49,984 nucleotides of DNA, taken from assembly GCA_947442625.1 (NCBI GenBank), contig CANEWJ010000002.1:1-49984 (forward strand), given 5' to 3'. This stretch comes from Chitinophagaceae bacterium (lineage in GTDB: Bacteria; Bacteroidota; Bacteroidia; Chitinophagales; Chitinophagaceae). Every line of letters starts with the position of its first letter. Position 1 is the first letter of the stretch. A program made the translations under genes and the position numbers. The notes under the pieces were generated by a model, which saw nothing but the letters and a program-made list of their open reading frames with translations, made no database searches and was not told the origin of the DNA. Below, in pieces: positions 19,542 through 29,776 of this stretch.

Positions 19542-21293
19542 ATGAAAAAAATACTCTTGTCGCTTGTCGTCATCACAGCAGCTTGCTTTCAGTTGAAAGC
19601 ACAGGTGCTGTTTACCTTTGGTGGCAAGCCTGTCAGTCAGCAGGAGTTCATGGCATCTTTCAACAAGAACAACACAGATACCAGCAACAGGCTGAAGGCC
19701 CTGGAAAACTACCGCGATCTCTACATCCGGTTCCGCCTGAAGGTACAGGCCGCCCATGACCTGAAGATGGATACCTTGCCCAACCAGAAAGCAGACCTCA
19801 AAGGATTTGAAGAGCAGATCCGGCCGTTGTATATGCTCGACCAGCAAACCCTAGATACACTCGTGGCATCCGCCCATGCACATTCGCTGAAAGAGGTGTC
19901 GGTCAAACACCTTTTCATTGCATTCAACAACCTCAAGTTGAGCAATACTGATAATAAAAACTACACCAGTGAAGAAAAAGTGCTTGCCCGAAAAAAAGCA
20001 GCTTCCATCAAAGCAGCATTGTTAAGCGGTGAAGATTTCGAAAAATTGATCATTGCCAATTCAGATGATCCGGAAGTGCCCAGAACAAGGGGATATCTCG
20101 GATACATCACGGCTTTCAGCCTGCCGCATGCATTTGAAAATGCCATTTATGCACTGAAAGACTGGGCTGTTTCAGATCCCATCGAAACTGCCAACGGCAT
20201 TCATTTTTTCCAAAGGATGAACACAAGGGCCGCCCATGGCAAGACAACCATTGCCCAGGTCTTGATCGCCAAACCAGAAGACGCAACAAATGAGGAAATG
20301 AGGGAGAGAAAGTTGCTGGCAGATTCGATCCATGCGCTTGCAACAGCAGGTGCATCCTTCGATTCGCTTGTCCTTGCCTTTTCAAACGACATGAGCAGTG
20401 CCCAGAAAGGCGGCATCATTGAGGATATCCAGGTTGGTCAATATGATCCTTTGTTTGAAGAACTGGTCATGCGGTTAAAGAAAGATGGAGAAATTGCACC
20501 CGTCTTGTTGACCGATCTTGGTTTTCACATCATCAAAAGAATTACCAACCAACCCATAGAACAGTCCCTTTCCAATGCAGCGCCTGCATTGAAAGAACTG
20601 ATCCTGCAGGATAACAGGAAATCAATTGCAGCCGAAGCCTTCATCAAAAAAAGCATTGGAAAACATGGACTGACAGCTACCATGGCCAACAAGGAGGAAT
20701 ATATTGCCAAAAGGCTGGAACAGTTCAATCCTGCCTACGCAACACAGATCAAAGATTTCAAAGATGGAAACCTGCTCTTCGAGATCATGGATAAAAAAGT
20801 ATGGGGCAAGGCCTCCACAGACCTGCAGGGATTGAAAAAATTTCATGCAGGGAGGGCCACCCAATACACATGGAAGCAATCCGTTTTTGCCGTGATCATC
20901 ACAGCACAAAACAAACAGACTGCCCTCGCCATCCGTGAGACGTTTGAGAAGGACAGGTCGATTGAGCAGATCAGGAAAATGTACAGTGAGGTATCTTTTG
21001 TAGACAGCGGCCGGTATGAAGCTGGAGAACTGTTGGGTGTTGGTGCTGAAAATGCAAAAGCCGGATTCGTTACACCCATTTATACCAACCCTTCCGATGA
21101 ATCTGCCAGCTTCATCATCATATTGAATGTTTTCAAAGACCCCAGCACCAAAAGTTTCGAAGAAGCGAGGGGAACCGCCATCAATGACTACCAGCAATAC
21201 CTGGAAGACGGTTGGATCGCTTCACTCAAGAAAAAATACCCGGTTGTGATGAACGCCCAAACCTGGAAAACATTGGTACCCGCCAAGCACTAA
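19542..21293 (+). CDS. Peptidylprolyl isomerase (parvulin/SurA-like), exported
   Basis: Signal peptide MKKILLSLVVITAACFQLKAQ; two parvulin-type segments (VSVKHLFIAF...GYLGYITAFSLPHAFENAIYALKDWAVSDPIET and TIAQVLIAKP...GGIIEDIQVGQYDPLFEELV). Confidence 0.88.
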   Translation: MKKILLSLVVITAACFQLKAQVLFTFGGKPVSQQEFMASFNKNNTDTSNRLKALENYRDLYIRFRLKVQAAHDLKMDTLPNQKADLKGFEEQIRPLYMLDQQTLDTLVASAHAHSLKEVSVKHLFIAFNNLKLSNTDNKNYTSEEKVLARKKAASIKAALLSGEDFEKLIIANSDDPEVPRTRGYLGYITAFSLPHAFENAIYALKDWAVSDPIETANGIHFFQRMNTRAAHGKTTIAQVLIAKPEDATNEEMRERKLLADSIHALATAGASFDSLVLAFSNDMSSAQKGGIIEDIQVGQYDPLFEELVMRLKKDGEIAPVLLTDLGFHIIKRITNQPIEQSLSNAAPALKELILQDNRKSIAAEAFIKKSIGKHGLTATMANKEEYIAKRLEQFNPAYATQIKDFKDGNLLFEIMDKKVWGKASTDLQGLKKFHAGRATQYTWKQSVFAVIITAQNKQTALAIRETFEKDRSIEQIRKMYSEVSFVDSGRYEAGELLGVGAENAKAGFVTPIYTNPSDESASFIIILNVFKDPSTKSFEEARGTAINDYQQYLEDGWIASLKKKYPVVMNAQTWKTLVPAKH

Positions 21294-22243
21294 AAAACCT
21301 GGCTCACTGCGTTGTACACGATTTTGGGTTTGCCCAAAGTATAATAATGCAAAACAGGAACACCTGCTTTTTTCAATTCCTTGGATTGGTATGTAAGCCA
21401 CTCTTCGCCCACCTTTTCACAGCCTTCATCTGTTGTGCTGTTGTTCATGGCATTGACCAGGTCTTGGGGAAGCTCTACATTGAAAATTCTTGGTATTGCA
21501 GAGAGCTGTTTTTTGTTGGTCAATGGCTTTAAGCCCGGTACAATTGGCACCATGATTCCAGCAGCCCTGCACCTGTCTACAAAATCAAAATATTTTGCAT
21601 TGTCAAAAAACATCTGGGTAACGATGTATTCTGCACCCGCATCCACCTTTGCTTTCAGGTGCCCGAGATCTTCCTCCAGGCTTGTGGCCTCAAAATGCTT
21701 TTCAGGATAACCTGCAACACCCAAACAGAAATTGGTTTTGAATCCATCCAGGATATCTTCTTCAAGATAAAGGCCTTTGTTGAGGCGATCTGCCTGGCGC
21801 AAGAGGTCAATGGCATAGTTGTTTCCATTGGGCATAGGAACAAATTCACTGTCGCCTTTGGCTGCATCCCCGCGCAAGACCAATACATTGTCAATGCCCA
21901 GAAAATTAAGGTCGATCAAGGCATCTTCTGTTTCTCTTTTTGTAAATCCCCCGCAAATCAAGTGCGGAACCGCATCTACCTGGTAATGGTTCATGATGGC
22001 CGCACAAATCCCCACTGTACCTGGGCGTTTCCTCACTTCCACCCGCTCAACCGAACCATCCTGCTGCTGCTTGGACACATGTTCGCTCCTGTGATAGGTA
22101 ACATTGATGAAAGATGGCTTGAATTCCATCAAGGGATCAAGGTGCTGAAACAAGGAGTTGATGTTTTTACCCTTCAAAGGAGGCAAAACTTCATAAGATA
22201 AGATAGTATCCTTGGCCTGGTTGATGTAATCGATCACTTTCAT
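21290..22243 (-). CDS. metF: Methylenetetrahydrofolate reductase [NAD(P)H]
   Basis: [78 protein letters not shown]. Confidence 0.95.
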   Translation of the reverse strand: MKVIDYINQAKDTILSYEVLPPLKGKNINSLFQHLDPLMEFKPSFINVTYHRSEHVSKQQQDGSVERVEVRKRPGTVGICAAIMNHYQVDAVPHLICGGFTKRETEDALIDLNFLGIDNVLVLRGDAAKGDSEFVPMPNGNNYAIDLLRQADRLNKGLYLEEDILDGFKTNFCLGVAGYPEKHFEATSLEEDLGHLKAKVDAGAEYIVTQMFFDNAKYFDFVDRCRAAGIMVPIVPGLKPLTNKKQLSAIPRIFNVELPQDLVNAMNNSTTDEGCEKVGEEWLTYQSKELKKAGVPVLHYYTLGKPKIVYNAVSQVF

Positions 22244-22318
22244 GTTGAAGAGTGCTTTTATTTTCAGGGCAAAAGTACAGAATATATCCTCATGAAATTT
22301 GATACATTTGTATTAGAC

Positions 22319-23101
22319 ATGAGCCTAACCATCCATACAAAGAACCTGATCAAACGCTACAGCAACAGGACTGTCGTGAACGATGTTTCTATTGAAGTAA
22401 AGCAGGGAGAAATTGTAGGGCTGTTGGGGCCCAATGGCGCAGGAAAAACAACATCGTTTTACATGGTGGTAGGCCTCATCAAACCTGATGAAGGAGAGGT
22501 ATTCCTCAACGAGCTCAACATCAGCAGGATGCCCATGTACAAAAGGGCCCAGATGGGTATTGGGTACCTTCCCCAAGAGGCTTCCATCTTCCGCAAGCTT
22601 TCTGTTGAGGATAATGTTGCGGCAGTGCTCGAAATGACCAGGCTGACCAAAAAAGAGCAAAAAATCAAACTCGAGGAATTGCTTTCAGAGTTCCGTTTGA
22701 CGCATGTGAGAAAGAACAATGGCGATTCACTCAGCGGTGGCGAGAGAAGAAGAACGGAAATTGCAAGGGCACTGGCGGTGGACCCCAAATTCATCCTCCT
22801 GGATGAACCCTTTGCCGGCGTAGACCCCATCGCAGTTGAAGACATCCAGACCATTGTTGCCCGTCTCAAACAGAAGAACATTGGCATCCTCATCACAGAC
22901 CACAATGTAAATGAAACCCTTTCCATCTGCGACAGGGCTTATTTGTTGATTGAGGGAAAAATCTTCAAGCACGGAACCGCAGAAGAACTTGCGGAAGATC
23001 AACAAGTGCGAAGACTCTATCTCGGCAGAAACTTTGAACTCAAAAGAAAGGATTATCTTCATGAGGAAGCCCGTCAAGAATCTCTTTTCGGCGATCGCTG
23101 A
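22319..23101 (+). CDS. lptB: LPS export ABC transporter ATP-binding protein
   Basis: Walker [22 protein letters not shown]-loop [18 protein letters not shown], signature [15 protein letters not shown], Walker [17 protein letters not shown]. Confidence 0.95.
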   Translation: MSLTIHTKNLIKRYSNRTVVNDVSIEVKQGEIVGLLGPNGAGKTTSFYMVVGLIKPDEGEVFLNELNISRMPMYKRAQMGIGYLPQEASIFRKLSVEDNVAAVLEMTRLTKKEQKIKLEELLSEFRLTHVRKNNGDSLSGGERRRTEIARALAVDPKFILLDEPFAGVDPIAVEDIQTIVARLKQKNIGILITDHNVNETLSICDRAYLLIEGKIFKHGTAEELAEDQQVRRLYLGRNFELKRKDYLHEEARQESLFGDR

Positions 23102-23118
23102 CCCATTTAACACCAACC

Positions 23119-24627
23119 ATGAAATTGCTAAGTCCTGCCATATCATCCCTGGCCAGATTGCGCTCTTGGCGCATAGAAGCCTGGATCCAGCATCCCATCT
23201 CAGCGCAAAGAGAGGTATTGCAAGACCTGGTAACCGCAGCACAGTTCACTGAAATTGGCAGGCAATACGAATTTTCTAAACTCTTCACCACAAAAGCATT
23301 CAAACAGGCTGTTCCCATACACGAATATGAGGACATCAAACCCTATGTGGAAAGGATCATGGCCGGAGAACAAAACCTGCTTTGGAACACCCCCATCAAT
23401 TGGTTTGCCAAAAGCAGCGGAACAACCTCAGACAAGAGCAAATTCATCCCTGTAAGCCAGGAAAGCCTGGAGGACGGACATTTCAAAGCGGCAAAAGATG
23501 TGCTTTCCCTTTACTACATGCAGAACCCGGAATCTGATCTGCTTACCGGAAAAGGGCTGATGATTGGAGGAAGCCATACCATCAATAATTTGCATGAAGA
23601 CACCCATTTTGGGGACCTGAGTGCCGTACTGATGCAAAACACGCCATTCTATGGCAACTGGATAAGAATACCAGAATTGAGGATCGCCCTGATGGACGAA
23701 TGGGAAGGGAAGATTGAAAAGCTGGCAGAAACCACCATGAACGAAAATGTTACTTCAGTTTCGGGTGTGCCCACCTGGACCATTGTCTTGTTCCAAAGGA
23801 TCCTGGAATTGACGGGCAAAAAAAATATGAAAGAAGTGTGGCCGTCCCTGGAGCTTTATTTTCATGGAGGTGTTTCCTTTCATCCCTATAGGGAACAATT
23901 CAAAAAATTGATTGGCGGAGATATCCATTACCTGGAAATGTACAATGCCAGCGAAGGTTTCTTTGCCGCCCAGGACATACCCGGGTCTGAGGGCATGATG
24001 CTTTTCCTCGACCATGGTATTTTCTATGAGTTCATGCCAATAGAAGAATATGGCAAGGATGAGCCAAGAACCATTGGGCTCAAAGATGTTGAGATAGGAC
24101 AACACTATGCTCCGGTCATCAGCACCAACGGAGGGCTCTGGCGTTACCTGATTGGAGATACGGTTGAGTTCACCAGTATAGCCCCCTTCCGGATAAAAGT
24201 CGTTGGCCGCCTGAAGCTTTACATCAATGCCTTTGGCGAAGAACTCATCATCGACAATGCAGAGAGGGCGATTGCCGAATCCTGCAAAATCACCGAGGCC
24301 GTCATTGCTGACTATACAGCAGGTCCGGTATATTTCAGTGAAGAGGGAAACGGCGCCCACGAATGGCTGATAGAGTTTGAAAAAGAACCCAAGGACCTCA
24401 CCCTTTTTTCTATCATCCTGGATGAGGAATTGAAAAAGCTGAACAGCGACTACGAAGCCAAGCGATACAAGAACATTGCACTCAGGCCTCCCCTTGTCAA
24501 ATCCCTTTCCCATGGGCACTTCAACAAGTGGCTGAAGCAAAAAAACAAACTTGGCGGACAGCATAAAGTACCCCGGTTGAGCAATGACAGGAGAATTATT
24601 GAGGAGGTGTTGGGGTTGGGGTTATAG
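23119..24627 (+). CDS. GH3 auxin-responsive promoter family protein (acyl-adenylating family)
   Basis: 502 aa; LLWNTPINWFAKSSGTTSDKSKFIPVS, EMYNASEGFFAAQD, YINAFGEELIIDNAERAI are hallmark GH3-like segments. Confidence 0.9.
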   Translation: MKLLSPAISSLARLRSWRIEAWIQHPISAQREVLQDLVTAAQFTEIGRQYEFSKLFTTKAFKQAVPIHEYEDIKPYVERIMAGEQNLLWNTPINWFAKSSGTTSDKSKFIPVSQESLEDGHFKAAKDVLSLYYMQNPESDLLTGKGLMIGGSHTINNLHEDTHFGDLSAVLMQNTPFYGNWIRIPELRIALMDEWEGKIEKLAETTMNENVTSVSGVPTWTIVLFQRILELTGKKNMKEVWPSLELYFHGGVSFHPYREQFKKLIGGDIHYLEMYNASEGFFAAQDIPGSEGMMLFLDHGIFYEFMPIEEYGKDEPRTIGLKDVEIGQHYAPVISTNGGLWRYLIGDTVEFTSIAPFRIKVVGRLKLYINAFGEELIIDNAERAIAESCKITEAVIADYTAGPVYFSEEGNGAHEWLIEFEKEPKDLTLFSIILDEELKKLNSDYEAKRYKNIALRPPLVKSLSHGHFNKWLKQKNKLGGQHKVPRLSNDRRIIEEVLGLGL

Positions 24628-24667
24628 AGGTTTAGGGGTGTAGGGGTCTAGAGGGTGTAGGGGTGTA
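24627..24667 (+). repeat. Degenerate octamer array, G-rich on + (left arm of an inverted pair)
   Basis: GAGGTTTA-GGGGTGTA-GGGGTCTA-GAGGGTGTA-GGGGTGTA immediately after the GH3 stop. Confidence 0.85.
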
Positions 24668-24830
24668 GGTTATTTATTAGCGAAGATTATTGCAGTTTTT
24701 CAATAATTTTGATCAACGATTTTGATAAATCCAGCCAACAAAATTGGGTATACCCACTTTCCCTAAATGCTATACATTTTATTCATATCGACCATTTTGT
24801 AGACAAGCCCATACCAAAAGCGTTAACTCC

Positions 24831-24870
24831 TTCAACCCCCTAAACCTCTAAACCCTTTAACCCCTCAACC
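24831..24870 (+). repeat. Degenerate octamer array, C-rich on + (right arm of an inverted pair)
   Basis: TTCAACCCCC-TAAACCTC-TAAACCCT-TTAACCCC-TCAACC, ending 5 bp before the fabG start. Confidence 0.85.
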
Positions 24871-24875
24871 AACAA

Positions 24876-25631
24876 ATGAAACTCCTCGACAACAAAATAG
24901 CTATCGTTACAGGCGCAGCGCGCGGAATTGGTGAAGCCATTGCAGTTAAACTGGCTGAACATGGTGCGCATATTGCATTTACCTACGTAAGCGAGGGCAG
25001 TGCCGACAAGGCCGCCGCCTTGGTCACCAAGCTCGAAGGAATGGGCGTGAAAGCCAAAGCATGGAGAAGCAATGCAGGTAATTTTGCAGAATCTGAGGCT
25101 TTTGTGAATGATGTGGTGAAAGAATTCGGAACGGTAGATGTTTGCATCAACAATGCAGGCATTTCCAAGGATAACCTGCTGCTCAGGATGACCCCTGAGC
25201 AATGGGATGAAGTGATGGAAGTCAACCTGAAAAGTGTATTCAACATGACCAAGCAGGTCATCAGGCCGATGATGAAAGCAAGAAAGGGATCTATCGTCAA
25301 CATGAGCTCTATTATAGGGATCCGTGGCAATGCAGGCCAGTCAAGCTATGCAGCCAGCAAGGCCGGTATCATTGGTTTTACCAAGTCCATGGCACATGAA
25401 TTGGGCAGCAGAAACGTTCGTGTGAATGCCATTGCCCCAGGATTTGTGGAGACAGACATGACCCACTACCTGCAAGAAGGAGAGGCCGCGAAGGCATTCC
25501 TGGCCAAAATTCCCCTGGGCAGGTTCGGCTCTGCAGAAGAAATTGGCAATACCACCCTTTTCCTGGCATCAGACATGAGCAGTTATATCACAGGACAGGT
25601 GCTCAGCACCTGTGGAGGCCTTAATATATAA
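24876..25631 (+). CDS. fabG: 3-oxoacyl-[acyl-carrier-protein] reductase
   Basis: SDR motifs IVTGAARGIGEAIA, INNAGISKDNLLLRM, catalytic S...YAASKAGIIGFTKSMA, NAIAPGFVETDM, GQVLSTCGGLNI. Confidence 0.93.
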   Translation: MKLLDNKIAIVTGAARGIGEAIAVKLAEHGAHIAFTYVSEGSADKAAALVTKLEGMGVKAKAWRSNAGNFAESEAFVNDVVKEFGTVDVCINNAGISKDNLLLRMTPEQWDEVMEVNLKSVFNMTKQVIRPMMKARKGSIVNMSSIIGIRGNAGQSSYAASKAGIIGFTKSMAHELGSRNVRVNAIAPGFVETDMTHYLQEGEAAKAFLAKIPLGRFGSAEEIGNTTLFLASDMSSYITGQVLSTCGGLNI

Positions 25632-25718
25632 AAATATTTATTCTAGATTATAATTTTTTTTATAAAATAGGGGTGTAATTCTGCTTTATCTGCCTTCCAT
25701 CATGTAGTTTTACATGCT

Positions 25719-26036
25719 GTGATTAAGCAAATTTTTGCATACCTGTTGTTGTCCATTATATCCTTCCAGATCCTTCCTGTGAAGGAGGTAGGTGCTATTT
25801 TATATGGTAACCAAATGATAGAGGAAATATGCAGTGCCTCAGCAGATGCAGATGGTAAAAGCGCAGAAGGAAGCGAAGACCTGAAAAAATCCGAACTCTT
25901 CTTCCATCGTATTCATTGTACAATCACTTTTGAACCGGCTATCAAGGATAAAAAAAATCCGTTTACAACAGAGTATGTCTCAAGGCTCGAAGACGACATT
26001 CCGACTCCACCACCACTGCAGCGTTATTGCATCTGA
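25719..26036 (+). CDS. Hypothetical exported/membrane-anchored small protein
   Basis: 105 aa, GTG start, N-terminal hydrophobic helix (IFAYLLLSIISFQILPV) and PTPPPLQRYCI C-terminus; directly upstream of the carbonic anhydrase gene. Confidence 0.6.
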   Translation: MIKQIFAYLLLSIISFQILPVKEVGAILYGNQMIEEICSASADADGKSAEGSEDLKKSELFFHRIHCTITFEPAIKDKKNPFTTEYVSRLEDDIPTPPPLQRYCI

Positions 26037-26208
26037 TTTTCTAAAATCAGTATTTCCTATTTTAGTCATGGCGTTGATCCCAAATTGTTTTCCGGGGTTC
26101 ATCATTCCATAAAGCAGACAGATTTCCTGTTTCAGTACTTATTTTACACAACGTAAAGCAATTATTATCAACATAACCACAAGCCAAAAGGCTCAATCAA
26201 ATCATGAT

Positions 26209-26841
26209 ATGAAAAAGCATTCTAAAGAATACCTTGCCAACCTGACCCCATCCAAATGCTATGAAATCCTTGTTGAAGGAAACCAGCGTTTTATAGAAAA
26301 TCTAAGCACCAACCACGACCACCTTGAAATGGTCAATGAAACCCGTGAAGGTCAATTCCCATTTGCTGTTATACTGAGCTGTATGGATTCCCGCACATCC
26401 GTGGAACTGATTTTTGATCAGGGACTCGGCGATCTCTTCAGCATCAGGATTGCAGGCAATATTGTCAACAACGATATCCTGGCCAGCCTGGAATATGCCG
26501 TCAAATATGTGGGCTCTAAACTCTTGGTGGTATTGGGCCATACCGAATGCGGCGCCATCAACGGTGCGAAGAAAGGTGTAAAAGATGGTCATATTTCCGA
26601 GCTCCTGAACAAAATCAAACCTGCAATCACCAAAGCCATGCTCGAGAAAGAGGATGCCCGGCTCTTCAATGATACTGTTGCCTACACCAACGTAGAAAAT
26701 AGCCTCGAAGAAATCATATCAGGCAGCGACATCATTATAGATCTATTTTCCAAAGGAGAGATTGGTGTCGTAGGGGCGGTTTATAATGTAGGTAATGGGA
26801 AAGTCGATTTCTTCAAAAACCTGACACCAAAAGTCAAATAA
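26209..26841 (+). CDS. Beta-class carbonic anhydrase
   Basis: AVILSCMDSRTSVELIFDQGLGDLFSIRIAGN (C-x-D-x-R) and LLVVLGHTECGAINGAKKG (H-x2-C). Confidence 0.94.
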   Translation: MKKHSKEYLANLTPSKCYEILVEGNQRFIENLSTNHDHLEMVNETREGQFPFAVILSCMDSRTSVELIFDQGLGDLFSIRIAGNIVNNDILASLEYAVKYVGSKLLVVLGHTECGAINGAKKGVKDGHISELLNKIKPAITKAMLEKEDARLFNDTVAYTNVENSLEEIISGSDIIIDLFSKGEIGVVGAVYNVGNGKVDFFKNLTPKVK

Positions 26842-26869
26842 TCAACATTCATTCCATAGCTTACCCGTC

Positions 26870-28447
26870 ATGAATTCAATAAAAAAATCTCTTGGTGCCG
26901 ACCTTCTCGCCGGCATGGTAGTATTCTTGGTTGCATTACCCCTTTGCCTTGGGATTGCTGTAGCCAGTGGCGCGCCACCCTTTGCTGGTATCATCAGCGG
27001 TATCATCGGAGGCATCATCGTGGGCTCGCTCAGTAAGTCGCATGTAAGCGTAACCGGTCCCGCAGCTGGGCTGATTGCCATCATCCTGGTGGCCGTCACC
27101 GATCTGGGTTACGAAACTTTCCTGGTGGCCGTAATGGTTGCCGGACTGATTCAACTCACACTGGGACTGGCCAAGGCAGGTGGCATCTCGAGCTATTTTC
27201 CTACCAGCGTGATTGAAGGAATGCTTGTGGCGATTGGCATCATCATCATCAAAAAAGAATTGCCCCATGCCATCGGCTATGATTTGGAACATGAAGGAGA
27301 TTTTTTCTCCTATCAATTGCTGAAAGCAGATGAGGGCTTCTTCGGAGAACTGCTGCACTCCTTCAACTATGCACATACCGGTGCCATCATCGTATCAGTT
27401 GTTTCCATTGCCATCATCATTGCATTCAACAAAGTGCCTGCTTTGAAAAAAATCAAAGCCATCCCGGGCGCTTTGGTGGCAGTAGTTGCCGGTATCCTCA
27501 TGAATGAGTTGTTCAAGGCCGCCATGCCACAATGGATTATCGCCAATGAACACCTGGTGGTATTGCCAACAGCAGACTCCGTCCAGGCATTTTTAGGACA
27601 GTTCCAAACCCCAGACCTGAATGGATTCACCAATCCAAAAGTATGGGTAACTGGCCTGACCATAGCGATTGTAGCCAGTATAGAAACATTGCTTTGTCTG
27701 GAAGCAGGTGATAAGATGGATTCGCTGAAACGCTACTCAAGCGCCAACGCAGAGTTGAGGGCCCAGGGAATTGGCAACCTGCTGTCCGGTCTGATTGGCG
27801 GCATCCCCATGACCTCTGTGATTGTTCGCACCACCGCCAATATCAATGCAGGTGCCAAAACAAAAATGTCTGCTATTTTTCATGGTATCTTCTTGTTGCT
27901 GGCCGTCATTGCCATTCCAGGATTGCTGAACAAAATCCCCATGGCCTGCCTCGCTGCCATCCTGATCATGATTGGTCTGAGACTGGCCAGCCCCAAGGTA
28001 TTCAAACACATCTGGCAATCCGGCAAACACCAGTTCGTTCCGTTTATTATTACGGTCGTAGCCGTAGTCTTCACTGATCTGTTAAAGGGTGTGGGAATCG
28101 GTTTGGTAGTCAGTATTTTCTATATTCTCAAAGGCAATATGAAACTGGCTTACTTCTTCCGCAAGGAACAGCACCATGAAGGTGAAACCATCCATATCGA
28201 CCTGGCTCAGGAAGTTTCATTCCTGAACAAAGCTGCTATCAAGGCAACGCTTTCAGCTCTTCCTCAAAACAGCAAGGTTGTGGTGAGCGCAGACAACACA
28301 GTTTACATCGACCATGATGTACTTGAACTGCTGCGAGACTTTGTCAATTTTGGCGCAAAAGACAAGAACATCAACATCACCCTGAAGAATTTTAAACAGG
28401 AATACAACATGGATGAATTTACCCATGTACACTCAGAAAAAGAGTGA
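26870..28447 (+). CDS. SulP family inorganic anion (putative bicarbonate) transporter with STAS domain
   Basis: SLGADLLAGMVVFLVALPLCLGIAVASGAPPFAGIISGIIGGIIVG..., VTGPAAGLIAI, C-terminal STAS-like segment VVVSADNTVYIDHDVLELLRDF. Confidence 0.92.
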   Translation: MNSIKKSLGADLLAGMVVFLVALPLCLGIAVASGAPPFAGIISGIIGGIIVGSLSKSHVSVTGPAAGLIAIILVAVTDLGYETFLVAVMVAGLIQLTLGLAKAGGISSYFPTSVIEGMLVAIGIIIIKKELPHAIGYDLEHEGDFFSYQLLKADEGFFGELLHSFNYAHTGAIIVSVVSIAIIIAFNKVPALKKIKAIPGALVAVVAGILMNELFKAAMPQWIIANEHLVVLPTADSVQAFLGQFQTPDLNGFTNPKVWVTGLTIAIVASIETLLCLEAGDKMDSLKRYSSANAELRAQGIGNLLSGLIGGIPMTSVIVRTTANINAGAKTKMSAIFHGIFLLLAVIAIPGLLNKIPMACLAAILIMIGLRLASPKVFKHIWQSGKHQFVPFIITVVAVVFTDLLKGVGIGLVVSIFYILKGNMKLAYFFRKEQHHEGETIHIDLAQEVSFLNKAAIKATLSALPQNSKVVVSADNTVYIDHDVLELLRDFVNFGAKDKNINITLKNFKQEYNMDEFTHVHSEKE

Positions 28448-28506
28448 TAACAATACAAACATGTATTTTCAAGCCCATGGATGTCAAAAACAATTAGGAG
28501 GCACTA

Positions 28507-29082
28507 TCAGGCCCTAGCATCAATTTCAGCACAGAGCGCATTGAAGATATCATCAATGGAACCCAGGCCGTTCAGGCTAACCACTTTGTCAAACTGACTG
28601 TAGTGGTCTGCAACTGCCAGGGTTTCATTTTTATAGACACTCAGTCTTTTTTTCTGCACTTCAGGATCTGCATCGTCAGTTCTGCCAGAGGTTTTGGAAC
28701 GACCGATCATCCTGGCAATCAATTCCTCTTCAGGAACTTCCATGGCCAATACAACATTGATAGATGTGCCATGTTCACTGAGCAGTGTGTCCAATGCTTC
28801 TGCCTGTGGCTTGGTGCGGGGGAAACCGTCAAATAAAAATCCATACACGCCGGGGTTTGCCGTAATGGCAGCACCAACCATACCAATGACTACTGCATCC
28901 GGCACCAACTTTCCTGCATCCATGAAGGATTTGGCTTCCAGCCCCAGCTGGGTTTGGTTGGCAATTTCAGACCGGAGAATGTCTCCGGTTGACAAATGCT
29001 TGAAACCATACTTTGTGATAAGTTTCTCAGATTGTGTGCCTTTTCCGCTACCGGGAGGTCCAAACAGGATCAAATTGAACAT
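28507..29082 (-). CDS. adk: Adenylate kinase
   Basis: Start at MFNLILFGPPGSGKGTQSEKLITKYGFKHLSTGDILRSEIA; FLFDGFPRTKPQAEAL. The longer listed ORF includes the upstream noncoding region. Confidence 0.95.
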   Translation of the reverse strand: MFNLILFGPPGSGKGTQSEKLITKYGFKHLSTGDILRSEIANQTQLGLEAKSFMDAGKLVPDAVVIGMVGAAITANPGVYGFLFDGFPRTKPQAEALDTLLSEHGTSINVVLAMEVPEEELIARMIGRSKTSGRTDDADPEVQKKRLSVYKNETLAVADHYSQFDKVVSLNGLGSIDDIFNALCAEIDARA

Positions 29083-29143
29083 CTGTGACAGTTTTATTGT
29101 TTTATTTGAGATCCGGTAAGGTTTCATTAACAAAACCGGAAGC

Positions 29144-29151
29144 CAAAGATA
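29144..29151 (-). promoter_or_regulatory. Putative Bacteroidota -7 element (TATCTTTG) upstream of adk
   Basis: Plus strand CAAAGATA; a CTTG-like -33 candidate (plus strand CAAG, 29170-29173) is 18 bp further upstream. Confidence 0.4.
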
Positions 29152-29245
29152 ATTAGATTTGTGGTGAAACAAGACCGGAAACCACATCATTGCGGGCAAA
29201 ATCCTTAATGATGCATGAATGGACAAAAGCAATAAATAGAGAACA

Positions 29246-29776
29246 ATGAATAGAATCACTTTCCTCCTGATGGCAACAGCGCTGATACAGTTCAGCTGCA
29301 GCAATGCGCAGGAAAAAAACAAAAAAACAGCTACAAAAATGAGTGACACAACAAGCAATCCTGCCTTCTCCAGGAACAACGAAGAAAAGGTTGAGCTTAC
29401 CGATGAGCAATGGAAAAAGGCACTGACACCTGAGCAGTATTATATTGCCAGGCAGAAGGGAACAGAAAGACCCTGGACCAGCAAATTTGAAAAGTTTGAT
29501 GAGAAAGGAACCTATTACTGTGCCGCCTGTGGCAACACATTGTTCCAGAGCAATACCAAATTTGACAGCGGCTGTGGATGGCCCAGCTTTTTTGAACCGG
29601 TCAACAAAAAAAGCATCATCTACACCCCAGACAATACCCTCGGCATGAAAAGAACCGAAGTCCAATGCGGAAAATGCAAGGCCCATCTTGGACATGTATT
29701 CGATGACGGACCACCGCCAACAGGCTTGAGGTATTGCATCAATGGGGTGATTTTGGGGTTTGAGAAGAAAGGGTGA
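29246..29776 (+). CDS. msrB: Peptide-methionine (R)-S-oxide reductase, lipoprotein-like export signal
   Basis: TKFDSGCGWPSFFEP, YYCAACGN, VQCGKCKAHLGHVFDDGPPPTGLRYCINGV; N-terminal signal MNRITFLLMATALIQFSCSN. Confidence 0.95.
   Translation: MNRITFLLMATALIQFSCSNAQEKNKKTATKMSDTTSNPAFSRNNEEKVELTDEQWKKALTPEQYYIARQKGTERPWTSKFEKFDEKGTYYCAACGNTLFQSNTKFDSGCGWPSFFEPVNKKSIIYTPDNTLGMKRTEVQCGKCKAHLGHVFDDGPPPTGLRYCINGVILGFEKKG

Noticed and set aside
22303-22310. TACATTTG as an lptB promoter -7 element
   Set aside because: Matches TAnnTTTG, but lies only about 9 bp upstream of the ATG and has no TTTG -33 box at the expected distance.
28983-29379. N-terminal extension of adenylate kinase in the 290-aa ORF
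   Set aside because: The canonical start MFNLILFGPPGSGKGTQ lies at 29082; the extension overlaps a promoter-like element and is not homologous to Adk.
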